Shown one piece after another: positions 21,701 through 34,022 of a DNA stretch of 64,000 nt. This stretch comes from Symsagittifera roscoffensis. Taxonomy: Eukaryota; Xenacoelomorpha; Acoela; Convolutidae. The position numbers and the translations under genes are program-made. The notes below the pieces were generated by a model. It searched no databases. It worked only from the letters and a program-made list of their open reading frames with translations, and had not been told where the DNA came from. Location of the stretch: positions 81,639,574 through 81,703,573 of the forward strand of contig NC_087063.1 of assembly GCF_963678635.1 (NCBI RefSeq), written 5' to 3'. The first letter of the stretch is position 1; each line of letters begins with the position of its first letter.

Positions 21701-23391
21701 TTTTTGGGGTCGCACAAAATGACAACAAATTTTGTTTGGGTCGCGCATTTTTGCATAAAGTTCTTCAGTCGCGCAAAGTCGGAACATACCCATTTTGAAT
21801 CGAAATGGTAGCAATATACCCAATTTGGGTCGCAATGGTCGGAACATACCCATTTTGACTCAAAATGGTCGAAACATAAATTCCCGACATCGGCCTGGGC
21901 CCCAATAGATCAATTTAGAAGTGCCCTCTGCCCTCAGTTTATAAATTTCAGCATAAAGCAACACATTTGATAGAAAAGAAGCAAGGCCTTCAACCGATAG
22001 TGCAAAGATCTGAAAGGGCGAACTTTGGTCAGATAAAACATCCAAAAAGGCAACAATTTTTATCCAATTTCAATCTAAAACTGATCCTATTACTTCTCTT
22101 ATTTCCTTGGTGTCCTAATAGATCCTATAAAAAACTGGCAAAAGTGATTATTGTTTTAGATCAGCTTGACTGTGAATACTCAGTGTGAATACTCGGAATA
22201 CTTTTTATAGCAAACGTCATAAGCAGTTCCGCCATATTTTCAGATGGAACTGGTTTGCTGTCTCAAAGAATAGCAAAGCAAAATTTAACAACAAAGTACG
22301 TAATAATCATGCATCTGCTATATTGCATAAGTTTGTAATTGTAATGAAGTTGTAAAACCTTTTTTTTTCTTAAAAAGCATTTCGTGATGTCAAGTTTTCG
22401 TTATTTATGAATAAAAATTTTGAAAAGTACTTTAGGTAGCAAACACTCATTTCCAATGGTTTGACTAAAGTTGCTAGTAACACAAGTCAATTAGTTTAAC
22501 AAAATCAGTTGAAACACTTATGTTGACACGCTCATTTTCATGACACGCCAAATTTTTTGCAAAAAAATTAGACACTTTCACACAAAATTCAACAAAATAC
22601 CGTTTTTCTTACCATTCTCTTACCATCACTCAAACTATGAAACCTTTCCAATTCAATTCCATATCTTAATACCTTGGGGAATCTATTAATACATAGGATC
22701 AATGAAGACCGGATATTATAAAGCCATGTCAATGCATGGTGGTCTTCACCCTCACCTTCACCCGTATACTACTTACCTTTTTTGGGGTCGCACAAAATGA
22801 CAACAAATTTTGTTTGGGTCGCGCATTTTTGCATAAAGTTCTTCAGTAGTGCAAAGATCTGAAAGGGCGAACTTTGGTCAGATAAAACATCCAAAAAGGC
22901 AACAATTTTTATCCAATTTCAATCTAAAACTGATCCTATTACTTCTCTTATTTCCTTGGTGTCCTAATAGATCCTATAAAAAACTGGCAAAAGTGATTAT
23001 TGTTTTAGATCAGCTTGACTGTGAATACTCAGTGTGAATACTCGGAATACTTTTTATAGCAAACGTCATAAGCAGTTCCGCCATATTTTCAGATGGAACT
23101 GGTTTGCTGTCTCAAAGAATAGCAAAGCAAAATTTAACAACAAAGTACGTAATAATCATGCATCTGCTATATTGCATAAGTTTGTAATTGTAATGAAGTT
23201 GTAAAACCTTTTTTTTTCTTAAAAAGCATTTCGTGATGTCAAGTTTTCGTTATTTATGAATAAAAATTTTGAAAAGTACTTTAGGTAGCAAACACTCATT
23301 TCCAATGGTTTGACTAAAGTTGCTAGTAACACAAGTCAATTAGTTTAACAAAATCAGTTGAAACACTTATGTTGACACGCTCATTTTCATG
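21468..23391. repeat. Recent tandem duplication with 229-bp internal deletion
   Basis: The unit 21,468-22,545 is repeated at 22,546-23,391. Where both are present I saw no mismatch. The second copy lacks 21,770-21,998, and the breakpoint has short homology (GCGCAAAG against GTGCAAAG). A 62- to 73-codon plus-strand frame (21,967-22,188 and 22,849-23,037) is carried along in both copies. It is Leu/Lys-rich, has no recognised motif, and starts upstream of the deletion in copy 1 only. Confidence 0.95.
21775..21880. repeat. ~31-bp minisatellite
   Basis: About three to four imperfect copies of a unit like GGTCGGAACATACCCATTTT follow each other. The whole array lies in the segment missing from the second copy of the surrounding duplication. 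Confidence 0.7.
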
Positions 23392-23517
23392 AAACTCAAA
23401 TTGAACTACCGGGTACTCAAATTTTTGAATGTATAAAAATATAGTTCTGCTGATGATTTTCTGCTGACACGTTTTAGCTTAACTGTTGTCGACGTAAGCT
23501 CTGTCGGTTTGGTTTAT

Positions 23518-24870
23518 AAATTATCTAATTCCTCTTGATGAAAACATGTACAATGGAAATGTATGGATTCAAGTATTATATATATTTTTGGCAAGTCTTT
23601 TCCTACTTCTGTGTGCCTGCACAAACCCCATAGTCTCTTCTACCTTACTTCACTTTCTACAGACATGTAGAGACAAAAATCGGTGAGGGAATTTAGGAAC
23701 ATTTTTTTTCTACATTTTATCGAAAACTACCCTCACATATCTGCGATTTTGGGTTCAATGGATAAAACAGGTTATTGGAAGCTCCCTTTCATAACCGGCT
23801 ACGCACAGTTTTTTGAAGGAAGAGTAATGCCCCTAAAAACCTAAAATATTCAAAATCACAGATGGGTTTAGCATAATACCTACAAGTTTCCAAATTATCT
23901 AGTTCATGTTTGATAAATCAGGTATTATGGAAATGAAAGGATTCGGACTTTATACAGTTTTTGGCATGTATTGGTCTTCCCCTGTGTGCCTGCATAATCC
24001 CCTAGTCTCTTTTTACCCTTCGTCAATTTCTACATACTTCGTAAAAACGTGTGGGGAATTTTTGAACCATAAAGTTTTAAACATTTTATCGAAAACCACC
24101 CTCACAGATCTGTGATTTTGTGTTCAAAGAATAGAACAGGTTATGAGAAGCTCCCCACAATGAGCGGCTAAGCACAATTTTTTAAACAAAAAGTTATGAC
24201 CCTGGGAAAACTCGAAAATGTGGGTTTCTAAAAACTTTCGTGCATTATCGACTACGTCAAAAGTTTTGACGCCGTAAATTAAGGGTGTCGGAAAAGTCAA
24301 GTTTTCGATTTTTTATTTTCAAACTACCCACACAAACCTGAACATTTTGGGTTCAATGGATAGAGCATGTTGCTTTAAGCTCCCTTGAATAAGCTGGTAC
24401 TCCTAATTTTTCCAATACCAAATTGAATGGCCCTCGAAAAAACCAAAACTTTGATTTTTGGATAGTTTTTTCAAATTTTTCGACTTTTATCGAAAACTAA
24501 AAAATTCTGAGTTCATGAGATTAATGGAGAGAACAGCTTATGTGAAACCTCCGTGCATAAACGGCTTCGCCCAATTTGCTGCCCCAAGAATTTATGGCAC
24601 TCGGAAAAGTCAAACTTCTGAAGTTTCGACCCACCTTTGAAAATTTTTGACTATTCTCGAAAACTACACTCTCAAATCTGAGATTTTTGGTTCAAAAAAG
24701 AGAAGGAGTCGTGGGAAGCTCTCACATCCAATTATACTGCAAGAAGGCATACTCACTTATACTCACATTTGAACTTACACCCAATTGTTTTTATACTGGA
24801 AGGTATGGCCCTTTTGACCGGTATTTGAAACTTTTTGACTTTAGTTCTCAAAAACTACCCTCCTAAATCC
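23518..24870. repeat. Satellite-like degenerate tandem repeats
   Basis: Two long units (23,518-23,895 and 23,896-24,190) share TTATCTAGTTC..GATAAA, GTGTGCCTGCA..CCCTAGTCTC and CATTTTATCGAAAAC blocks. Shorter units of about 165-190 bases follow to about 24,870. Each carries TCGAAAACTA, a CTCACAAATCTGAGATTTT-like block, TTCAATGGATAGAACAGG, GAAGCTCCC and TATGGCCCT. Copies differ by many substitutions and indels, so the array is old. No protein reads through the units. Confidence 0.8.
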
Positions 24871-26330
24871 TCCCAAAAATATGCAATAAAAACTGTACTT
24901 CGCATAAAATTTGGACATAAAACCCGTTTTTTTTTAATTAAATATAAAAGTAAATTTGTTGACTTTTTTGTATTAGTTGAACATAAGCGATCAACTTGTG
25001 ATTTGTCTAAGTTTTGTTGGTGTTGATTTCCTATGTTGCCCGTTTTTGCATCAGTACGTATTCCTAGAAATTATCACACAAGTGCTTCCAGCTTCAGCTG
25101 TTCTCTAATCTGCTTTGCATACGCTACTAGAATTTCTATCATTGATCCTATGTGGGCTCAACTTGAAAATTTTCCAACATGTTTTTTTTTACTAAAGTTT
25201 CGGCTGACTATCAGCTTATTGGATGTCGGCATCGATTCTGTCGGCTTATTTATCAATTTTTTTTCTTAAAGTGTAGTAGTTTTGAGATTGATAAGACACT
25301 GACACCAATTTTTGTATGCCAATATTCAACCCCACTAGGACTTAATAAATACAAATAAAAAACAAATATATTCAATTGTGTTTTGTTTTTCTATTTTTTA
25401 AAATTGTTTTTCAACTTCATTTTTAATAGTAACAGTGTTCAAAGTTCTGTTTGCTAATTTTTTTAGGGTCATTGTGCACTCATCTTGTAATTGTTTTTCG
25501 CATCTGTCTTATGTGTTGTTTCTCCATCATTTTGTTTTAACTAAAATTTCTTTTTAAACCTATTGTACTGCAGATCGCAGATGTAATCTGCTTATTTAAT
25601 TTAACTTCTTCTAAACCTGAGCTCATGGGATTAATGGGGAGAAAAGGTTTTGTCAAACCTCCTTGCATAAACGGCTCGGACCAATTTGTTTACAAAAGAA
25701 TTTGTCGCATTCGGAAAAGTCTAACTTTAGATTTTTTTTTACCAACTTTCGAAGTTTTTAGACTTTTCTTCAAAACTACCCTCCCAAGTCTGAAATTTTT
25801 AGTTCAATAGAGAGAACGAGTCAAAAAAAGCTGCCCTGAATCAGAACTTACTCCCAATTGTTTTTATACTGGAAAGTATGGCCCTCAGAGATGCCAAATT
25901 GTTGATTTTTTGACCGGTTTTTGAAACATTTTGACTTTAGTTCTCGAAAACTACCCTCTCAAATCTGAGCGGATAAAAGAATGTTATAAAATTGTGCACC
26001 ACAGACACCGACCCCAATTTTTGAAAGCCAGTATTCAACTCCACTAGAAACTGTTTGAAAACCTAAAAAAAACTCGATTATGTTTTTTTAAAAAAAATTT
26101 TTCAATCGTTTTTCCACTTACTTTTCAACAGTAACGTTGCTCGAGGTTCTGTTTGCTAATTTTTCAAGCCTCATGGTGCAGTCATACTGTAATTTTTGTA
26201 TCGCATCTGTCTCAAGTTTTGTGTTTCCATTACTTCGTTTCAAGAAAAAAAAATTATTTTTTAAATTTTTATATCTTTTCAAACTTATTGTACTGCTGAA
26301 CGAGGATGTTATCTGTTAAATTACTTTTAG
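24640..26330. repeat. Direct duplication carrying satellite units
   Basis: The region 24,640-25,600 and the region 25,620-26,330 share the satellite unit, the TTTTTATACTGGAA..TATGGCCC block, a CAATATTCAACCCCACTAG block and a GTTCTGTTTGCTAATTTTT..TCATCTTGTAATT tail. The first copy has an extra ~400 bases (about 24,870-25,290), part of which resembles 23,430-23,520 (CTGTCGG..TTTAT). Two open frames of 63 and 78 codons lie in that insert but show no recognisable domain. Confidence 0.75.
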
Positions 26331-27578
26331 TTTTTTTTGGTAAATAATGATATAAACTTGGCAATTTATCTTATTTTGTTTGCTGTTTAAAAACTGATCT
26401 TCTACTAAAACTTGTCTAGATGGTGTTTCCAAATGTGTTTTTTCACAAATACTCTCCCATTTCACAAATATTTGGATTTTTGCAGTGATTTGTTTTGTAA
26501 TAGGCAGCAAAAAATTGCGCAATTATGATAACACAATTCATCGATTTGAATTATTTTTATTCACGAATATTCATACGATTAATTGAACTTTTACTGCATT
26601 TTGTGCCGAATCAGTTTACTGGACGCTGATTTCAAAAATATCGGATAAAGTTAACTAAAACAAAATTCTTATGAAAACCGTTATATTTGGCTAAAAGATG
26701 ACGGGTACAAAATTAGCTTGAAATTTTACAAGCTTTTTTATGGTTTTTTTCAGAGTTTTGAATCAAAATTGCACCCTTAAAACAACAGAACTTATTTGCT
26801 TCAAAATTAAGGAGGTGTATAGGGTCAATTGATGTAAGAGTAACCACAGTTAACCCTGTTTACTTTCTTAGATTCATCTAAATCAAATCAACTGACCTGT
26901 TTAAGATTTTACTTTGATCCATAACTGATACATCAGAATAGCCTTTGCACTGACAAAATTAGCATAAGAACAGTTTCATAACAATATGGAAGCAGCTGGT
27001 AAACTATAAAAACTTTCACCAAGCAACTCTTACCTTGCAATAATTATGGTGCTATGTATAGAAGCGATGTTTTTATTTGAAAAAAATTCACTGAAAAACA
27101 GTGGAAATAAAAGTTATCTGAAAAAATAGTAAAAAAAAAACTTATCTTTAGAACAGGATACGTTCATAGTTCAGTTTTTTTTTTCACCGTACAAATCATG
27201 CGTCGCAAAATAAGTGGTGCTATGTTTGAAAACATTTTTTTAAATGAAAAACTGTCATTATTCGATAGAAAGCACACAAGCATACGGGAGACTTTTCGAA
27301 AAATTAACATATTTTTAAAATGATGATATCATCTGTCTACAGTGAGACAGATCATGAATCGCAATATAAAACGCTACAATCAACAACTGATATATTTCAT
27401 CATTCTATATTGCTGATTGAGAAATCAATTGATTTCTTTTAAACGTTCATCCGTAGGCACTATTTGTGATGTATGGCAGGTGATGCGAAAATCCGCTTTT
27501 TAAATAATTACTCATTGTTACGTGTACTAATACTGTTCCCTGTTTCCTTTTCTTTTAGACAAAACTAGTTTTCATGAG
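26331..27578. other. AT-rich, no supported gene
   Basis: The sequence is low-complexity with one short perfect hairpin (ATCTGTCT/AGACAGAT, about 27,330-27,351). Open frames are short and A/T-driven. Confidence 0.45.
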
Positions 27579-27845
27579 TCACAGAGTAATTTTTTCGGTC
27601 TCATCAGGGTTTAAATTTTTCTTCATTATCAGGTAAAATTGTTCACTTTGGTATAATTTCCTTTGTCTGGAATCCATTTTTTGCCTTGAATAGAGGAAAT
27701 GTTTATTCCTACAAACATGTTTGAAATAGTTCAGAGCAGTCTTTGGAAGCCCACGAGAATACTGAAATTGTACGATTTCCCAGTTTTTATACGAAGCGTC
27801 ATTCAATTTCCTTGGTAAACATACGTCGCGCCATTTATTTTTCAA
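27579..27845 (-). CDS. Unrecognised 88-codon ORF
   Basis: A minus-strand ATG-to-stop frame encodes 88 residues with balanced, charged composition (KWRDVCLPRKLND, KNWEIVQFQYSRGLPK, then Cys/Lys/Gln-rich sequence ending NPDETEKITL). Unlike most frames in the window it is not driven by homopolymers, and it contains Trp and Cys residues. I see no domain, and no splice partner was found. It could be an exon, a solitary small gene or a transposon remnant. Confidence 0.3.
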   Translation of the reverse strand: MKNKWRDVCLPRKLNDASYKNWEIVQFQYSRGLPKTALNYFKHVCRNKHFLYSRQKMDSRQRKLYQSEQFYLIMKKNLNPDETEKITL

Positions 27846-28640
27846 TGTTTACCATAGGTTGCAAGTGTCTATGGTGACATTCACTTCTTAAGAGCAAAAT
27901 CGTCGTTTCATTAATAAAATTTTCAATTAATATTTAATTAATATGATTTTAATATCAGTATACGTCGGAACTTTTTATTTGATTCTATGGAACCATGAAT
28001 TGTGCAATGTATGGTTGCACATTTTGGTCACCCTGGGCGTTAGATTATGTCACATTGCTCAAATGATTGGATTTAAGTGAAGAGCTTCACTTTTGACTGT
28101 TTAAAAACACACGAATTGGTCTGTACAAGAAACACATCAACTCATTGCTATGATAGAAACATTGTAATAAAAACGTTTCTAATGTATTATTTAATTTTAC
28201 ACGTTCTGTTATGACAATTTAAAAGACTATTGATATGACTTACATTTTCTATGCGTACTTTTGATTTTAGTTTTCGCCCATGGTTAAGATTTTTTAAATA
28301 AAATCTCGATAGTTTGTTTTACAACATAATATCACAAAAGTTACCAGCTAGTTTTACCTTTAAAACTATAGTTAAAGTAAGCTTCCTTTTTTTACTTCTC
28401 TTTTTACCATCTTCGACAAACGCTTGAATAATTTGACTTTATAAAACTTGTAACATCATGTTCCAAACATCCTGTTAATTTAGATCTCAAATTGCAGAAA
28501 TCAAATTTACTTCTCGAAAATCAAAACTGTTAATCAGCAAACCAAAAAAAAATTGAAGCTCTCAGATCTCAAGCGAATTCAGTTTTTAACAACTTCAATC
28601 ATATCATCATATTTGTATATTTATCTTTTGATAAAGCACT
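27846..28640. other. Upstream of the two-exon gene, no element recognised
   Basis: This is AT-rich sequence with a TATATTTAT stretch at about 28,616-28,624, 17 bases before the ATG at 28,641. It may contain the promoter of the two-exon gene; nothing else is distinctive. Confidence 0.35.
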
Positions 28641-28770
28641 ATGAGTGAACCCAACCCAACGAAAAATCTGGAGAGTTTGCAATCGTCAAGCAAGGCTATC
28701 ATGAACACGAGAATGGAACCGTCTTATCTGCAGCAGCCGAACATGCCAGATACCACCGGAAAAAATGAGG
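28641..28770 (+). CDS. Candidate first coding exon of a spliced gene
   Basis: The frame begins with ATG at 28,641 (MSEPNPTKNLESLQSSSKAI) and encodes 43 residues rich in Ser, Asn, Pro and Gln, ending DTTGKNE. A donor GAGG|GTATAT follows at 28,770/28,771, leaving one extra base. That phase matches the acceptor at 34,022/34,023, where the joined codon makes Val and the frame continues without a stop. The exon is less AT-rich than the surrounding DNA. The product is unrecognised; the N-terminus looks unstructured. Transcript evidence is lacking, so the splice is inferred. Confidence 0.45.
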
Positions 28771-28779
28771 GTATATTTT

Positions 28780-29850
28780 TTGGTCGCTTGTTGGGGATCC
28801 CCTTTGTACTATTTTGAGATATGCAATTTTGGCTGACTGACTTTTCTAATATTTCTAAAAGCACCTTGGGTGCCTATCTATTCTTTTTTTGAGGGGAAGC
28901 GCGTGCCGGAAAAACGCGACTTTTTGGTTAAAAATTTCAAAAAGCTGCCTAATAATTCCTTTTTTGGCCCGTTTTTTGAAAAATTAGCCTGCCTGCCTCG
29001 CAGAAACGTTTGTCTGAATAAGGTATTTATATGAATTTGGGATAGCGCAGAAAAATCAATAAGGTTGCCCTAAAAAACGGTTGTCCGAGTCCAGCTTGTT
29101 ATAGGCAGTCAAAAATGATATGAAACTTTCGAACTAAATTTAAAAAGCCAATGGCTCGTTCCGCAGTACTCAGGTCAGATCAGGCATTTCATATCACCAC
29201 ATTTCTATTGGTTCCAATGTAAAATTTAAAAAATAAATAAATTTTTTTGGATAATTGAAGAAACGTATGAGGATTTCAACTTTCTGATCTTCTAGCAGTT
29301 GCAATTGATCGGCGTTTATTACGAATCGATGATTCCTAAAAGCATTCAATGAGATTCTTTCTCCGTCGAGATTTTTGCTTACTCACGAACTTCAAGCACA
29401 ATTGGGGAACTATTTTCTCAGAAAAATGTTTTGTGAAATTCGACCTTAAATCAAACGAAACAAAACCTTTAGAAAAAGTTCTATCGAAAAAGGTTTTTTG
29501 GTCATTAAAAAAGGACTGATTGCTCGATTTATTTTACAAACACGTCAAAGTTCAATGAAAAATTGGCTTACTTACCATGTTTCAGTAGCGGATTTAGCGG
29601 GGGTACGACTTCCCCCTTCAAGGGTTCGACAACCTGCCATTTTTGGCTTACCTACCTCAAAATTTTCTGAAGGTGCCAACGTATAATAATTTTGAGGGGA
29701 AGTGCGCGCCACAAAAGCGCAATTTTTTGTTCAAAATGTTCCAAAAATTAACAAAAATGCCGTATTTTGGCCTGTTTTTTTTTCTCTTTAAAATACTGCC
29801 TGCGGCGAAGGAATTTTGTTAAAAAATAGGGTATTTATAGTGGTCTATAA
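28780..29850. repeat. Two diverged copies of an intronic repeat
   Basis: Segments at about 28,780-29,060 and 29,570-29,850 share an AATTTTGGCTGAC/TTTTTGGCTTACC block, a TCTAAAAGCACCTTGGGTGCC or TCTGAAGGTGCCAACG block, then GAGGGGAAGCGCG, a CGCGACTTTTTGGTT-type block and GGTATTTATA. Both lie in the putative intron, in the same orientation. This is probably a dispersed non-autonomous transposon family. Confidence 0.65.
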
Positions 29851-30167
29851 GAGCTTAGAAGACCAAGTAGGCCAACCTAACTTGGTCTTTTGGCTGACCG
29901 CCCCCTCCTTCTCTAGAATTTCCTAGATTCTGTTTCCAGACATTTGAAAAATAAAGTACAAAATCATCTATTACCTCGAAGTTTTATATATAAACATATC
30001 ATATAATACCAAATATCACAATTGAATTATTAAAATTAATTCTTTCGACTAAACTCCATAACAAGCAAGAGCATTGAAACCGTGTGCCGGGCTTTTTCCG
30101 CTGAAAAACCATGTTCACAGAACTTCATCAGCTTCCCTGATTACATAGCCAGGAAAAAATGAAAAAA

Positions 30168-30195
30168 AAAATCCTGGACCTCCTGCCAGGATTTT
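30168..30195. other. Perfect 10-bp hairpin
   Basis: AAAATCCTGG is followed by an 8-base loop and CCAGGATTTT. It is flanked by an A-tract. Nearby (30,820-30,870) are further CCTGG/CCAGG motifs, including a tandem CCAGGGATGG. Confidence 0.6.
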
Positions 30196-31325
30196 AAAGA
30201 GTTCAAAGGAAAGTCTAAGAAAAAATTCCCTAAACCAGGCCTTGACTCCTGCTAGGTACCCTTCCCTGAAATCCATGAAACCGAAATTTTTCTACAAAAA
30301 TTTTGTTTAGTTGTTTAGCTTAATCATTTTACGCTCAGAAAGCCAATTTAAATAATAAAGATGTTTGAACGCAAAAATGTAAGTTTTTGGCGTATGAGGT
30401 AGTCCAGACTAATTTTTCACACAAAAGAACCAAAAATCAAAATGAATGTTTGGAAGGTTCTTTTTTTGTTTTCAAATGGTAAATTAGGCATAAAAATGAC
30501 AAAAATCATCAAAAAAATTTCACAAGCGTTTTTTGAGGTGGAAGCGATCTAGCCACATTGAAAATTTTTTTTTATTATAAGTATGTGAAAATTCAAATAT
30601 TTACTTTCAATGTTGAATCTACAAATACAATTATTCTGCAATATTGTGCAAATTAAAATATTGGTTTTCTTACACGATAGAATGACTTTGTTTGTTTTGT
30701 TCTCGGGCAGGTTCAAAAACAATTGCAACTTTAAAATTTAATAAAAAACGACGAAGGTCAGACCTGGACTCTTAGGTTGCTTAGACTCCTTAGACTTCTT
30801 TGATGTGGTTATTCACCAGGCTACGCCTGGCTCCAGGGATGGTCCCAGGGATGGACTTTCATGGACCTGTAACCTGGGATACTTTTCGAGGTCATCAATT
30901 GCTGCCCCTACTGTTTCCCGCTAAATGTACAAATATGTTTCCCACTAAAAGTCCCGCCTATCTTTTTTGTTAGTTCCATCATTACAAAAATAAATGCTAA
31001 AACAACTAATTATGCTAGGTTTAAACAAAGATCACAAAAATGTTTTTTTTTTTAATTAAAAAAATGTCATATAAAAAAGTCCCAGCATCGCCTTCCCTGA
31101 AATCCTCTTGCACATATACTGTTCAATGTATCTGAAAAAAACTCAGAAAATTGTGTTTTTGTTCTTTTTGTGAAGACATCAACGCTAATGGGGTAAGCCG
31201 TTCTGCCAGAGCTTCAACCTTAACAGTGCGAGTAGGAAGTTTTTCACAGACTGTGTTGATAAATTTTCCAGTCATGCGATTTTCATATACTATAAACATC
31301 TTATCACACGTACCTAGTAAATATT

Positions 31326-32020
31326 TTAATTCAGATCTGAAATAATCTGGTTCAGACCCAAAGTTCAGATCTGAAATAGGTTGTAAAATGTTAATATAAC
31401 GCTTGGATACTTTAAGATTGGGTAATTTCAGATCTAGCTCAGATCTGAAATGTTGTTTTTCTTGGTTGTTTCAGATCTGAAAAAACTATTTCAGATCTAA
31501 TTTCAGCTCTGAAATTTCGATTTTCTTGGTTATTTACGATCTGAAAAATTAAATGATTTTGACACAAGTTTTGCTATCACAGTTACTTCTGTATAGCTTC
31601 TGCTAGCTAATAGCAGGTACCCAGCAAAGCCTTTAATCAGAGACTGCTGAAAAATGCTTCGCAAACTTGAAATAAACATCGGAAACGTATAAATGTCACC
31701 TGAAAATCAAAAATTTGAAAGATGTTTTACGAGTTTTTTGGAACAATTGAAAAAAAACTAATTGAAGAAAAAAACTGTTTGTGTAATTGTTCGGAAGTTT
31801 ATTTTACCACTTAATAATCTTAATATAATTGTGTATTGGCAGAAACAGCAGAAAACGAAGTTTCAATTGTTTGCTCGAAATGCATAAATTATAACTTAAC
31901 AAAGGGTCTGTTTCTCAAATCTAATTTCAGATCTGAAATTTTGGTTTTAGAAATTGTCTCAGATCTGAAATTTTAAAATTCTTACCAAGACCTGAAATAA
32001 GGAATTTCAGATCTGAAAAT
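31326..32020. repeat. Cluster of TTTCAGATCTGAAA palindromes
   Basis: The 14-base palindrome TTTCAGATCTGAAA or close variants occurs about ten times: at 31,330, 31,364, 31,427, 31,438, 31,469, 31,489, 31,498 (CAGCTCTGAAA), 31,540, 31,924, 31,957 and 32,004. Spacing is irregular (10-60 bases) with a 380-base gap. No larger unit is repeated. It lies in the putative 5.25 kb intron. Confidence 0.85.
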
Positions 32021-33466
32021 TAACTTAAATAAAACCTGATCAGCTTTTTATGAAAGGAACTGTTTGATTGCTACTTTGTTATATATGGACTGCTGTTTTT
32101 AGCATTTTTCTTAGAAAGAAATTGCAGATAGCACTTTCTTTCAAAAAGTGAATAAAATTACTTTATTGGTTTTTGTTTTTTGTTTCGTGGTTTTTTTTTG
32201 CTCTCATTGATTGTTTTTAAAGAACAACCATCAAAGAAGAAAAATACGTTCATAATTTGACTTATTTTTGAAGATTAAAAAACGCCCTATCACTATGTTA
32301 AGAGGCAATATGATTTATCGTAAAATTTTAAGCCGAGAGCGTCCAAACTGGTAATCGAGTCCCTACCATGTCAAGGTTAGTGCGTGAGTACGAGCTTTCA
32401 CGCGACCTCTTACTTCAAATCTACCACATATTGTCCAATTTTGGCTGCAATGTTTGTGCCAATTTTAAATTTACACACAAAAATAAATGACGTTGAAGTA
32501 AAAAATGACAAAAACATGACAAAACATGACGTTGATGTGCAAAAAAAACATTTAATCATCAGTAAAATCCTTAGTAAAAAAAGTAGATTTTTTTGGCTTA
32601 AATGGCCAATTTAACAAGTTATCTGAACTTAATTAGTTCGCTTTACTCGCTGAAGTTTAGACATAAAAAATTAAATTCTCAAATCGGCTCTTCTCAACTC
32701 TGAGAATGTATTTTGGAAACTTTTAAATGTCGTTCCAATCAAGGTTGAACGATCTTTAATATGATAGATCACTCAACCCGGTCCAATGACTTTTTGTGGT
32801 TCCCTATTTGTGTCGGTATCTTCTTGAATTACTGAGACAAGCCTTCAAACCTGTTAAAACGTTGTCGGAATGATGGAATAAAATGAAAGTACAAAAGAAG
32901 AACAAAGAGAGCATCTTTTTGCGGAATCATCTTTTAATTCACAAAGTGCACAGTTTTGTCTCCTAATGAAACACACCCGTAAATTCAAAGTTCTGACCCA
33001 TTTTCAATGTTCGGAACAAAAAATCACCTAAACTTGTAATCGATTTTATACTAGAAAAGGATTTCAGTTTTTACATTTTACGATTGAAAAAAAGTAATCC
33101 AGTTATCCTAAGACAACCTCCCAATTTGTGTTTGAGCTTCGAATGTTGAAATTGTTTTCATTCCGCCAAAAGAATTTTTCGTTCAATCAAGCACTCAAAC
33201 AACGTTTTTTACATGCCAATGTTTTTTAGATTTTTAATCGTTTTTTGTACATGTGAATTTTATAAAGAATCTTATGGCAAAAATAGTTAATGTTTCTGTG
33301 CGTTCGCCTAAAACTGTCTAATGGCTAAGTATTGGAAATTGTTAAAATTGTTTTTTTTTCTATATTAACAAAATCCATATTATAGGTAGTGAAGTTCCAC
33401 ACAATTTTATAACAAAAAAGTTGTTTATGGCTTTAAAGTCTCTTTCAGAATGTTTCAGTGATTGAA
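32021..33466. other. AT-rich intronic sequence, nothing recognised
   Basis: A short open frame (32,384-32,614) is present but has no domain and no splice context. Otherwise I see only A/T-rich low-complexity DNA. Confidence 0.4.
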
Positions 33467-33494
33467 AATTGTGTCCTGATTTTTGGACACAATT
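33467..33494. other. Perfect 10-bp hairpin
   Basis: AATTGTGTCC is followed by loop TGATTTTT and GGACACAATT. It is a perfect stem within the putative intron. No Rho-independent terminator role is expected in a eukaryote. Confidence 0.6.
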
Positions 33495-34022
33495 AAGTGT
33501 ATGCCATTATCTAAAAAATGAATTTTTCTGGCTCCACAAAATGTTTGTCATCTGTGATTCTTCTTTGTAGCAAAACGTGATTATGTAATTTTTTAATGGA
33601 AACGGTTTTTCGCAAGAAAAAACTGCATGTTCATTTTAACCATGGCATAACAGCGGTTCTCAGTTCTTATGTTGGTCCTTTCTTTTGTGGAGAATTGAAT
33701 CATCATAAAAAACTGTATGGCAATCAATTTTCATGACGCAAACGAAAATCAAACTGTCGATGCAAGAGCTCTCTCTCATATAGCATAAACGGAAATTAGC
33801 ATTTCAAATTTTTCGAGTTTCGCTGATTCACCGAACTAAAAAGGCATCTCAAAACGGTAGTATCTAAGTTTCGCGAGAGGGAGGGGTAATTTTTTTTAAT
33901 GGTTCTGAATTATTTGGCTTAGTGTTTGTTTAGCTTTTGTTTTTTTTTATACTTCTCGCTAATACACTATTTAAAAAGCCTACACAATTTTGTCATTTTT
34001 TGTCAGTAAATATTGTGTTTAG

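Noticed and set aside
21967-23037. Small Leu/Lys-rich ORF present in both copies of the tandem duplication
   Set aside because: It is preserved because the duplication is recent. It is short, lacks a motif, and its start differs between the copies.
29498-29686. 62-codon ORF in the putative intron
   Set aside because: Its second half lies within a dispersed repeat copy (29,570-29,850), and there is no domain or splice evidence.
32340-32400. tRNA or tRNA-derived SINE (box B-like GGTAATCGAGTCCC)
   Set aside because: No cloverleaf and no properly spaced box A could be formed.
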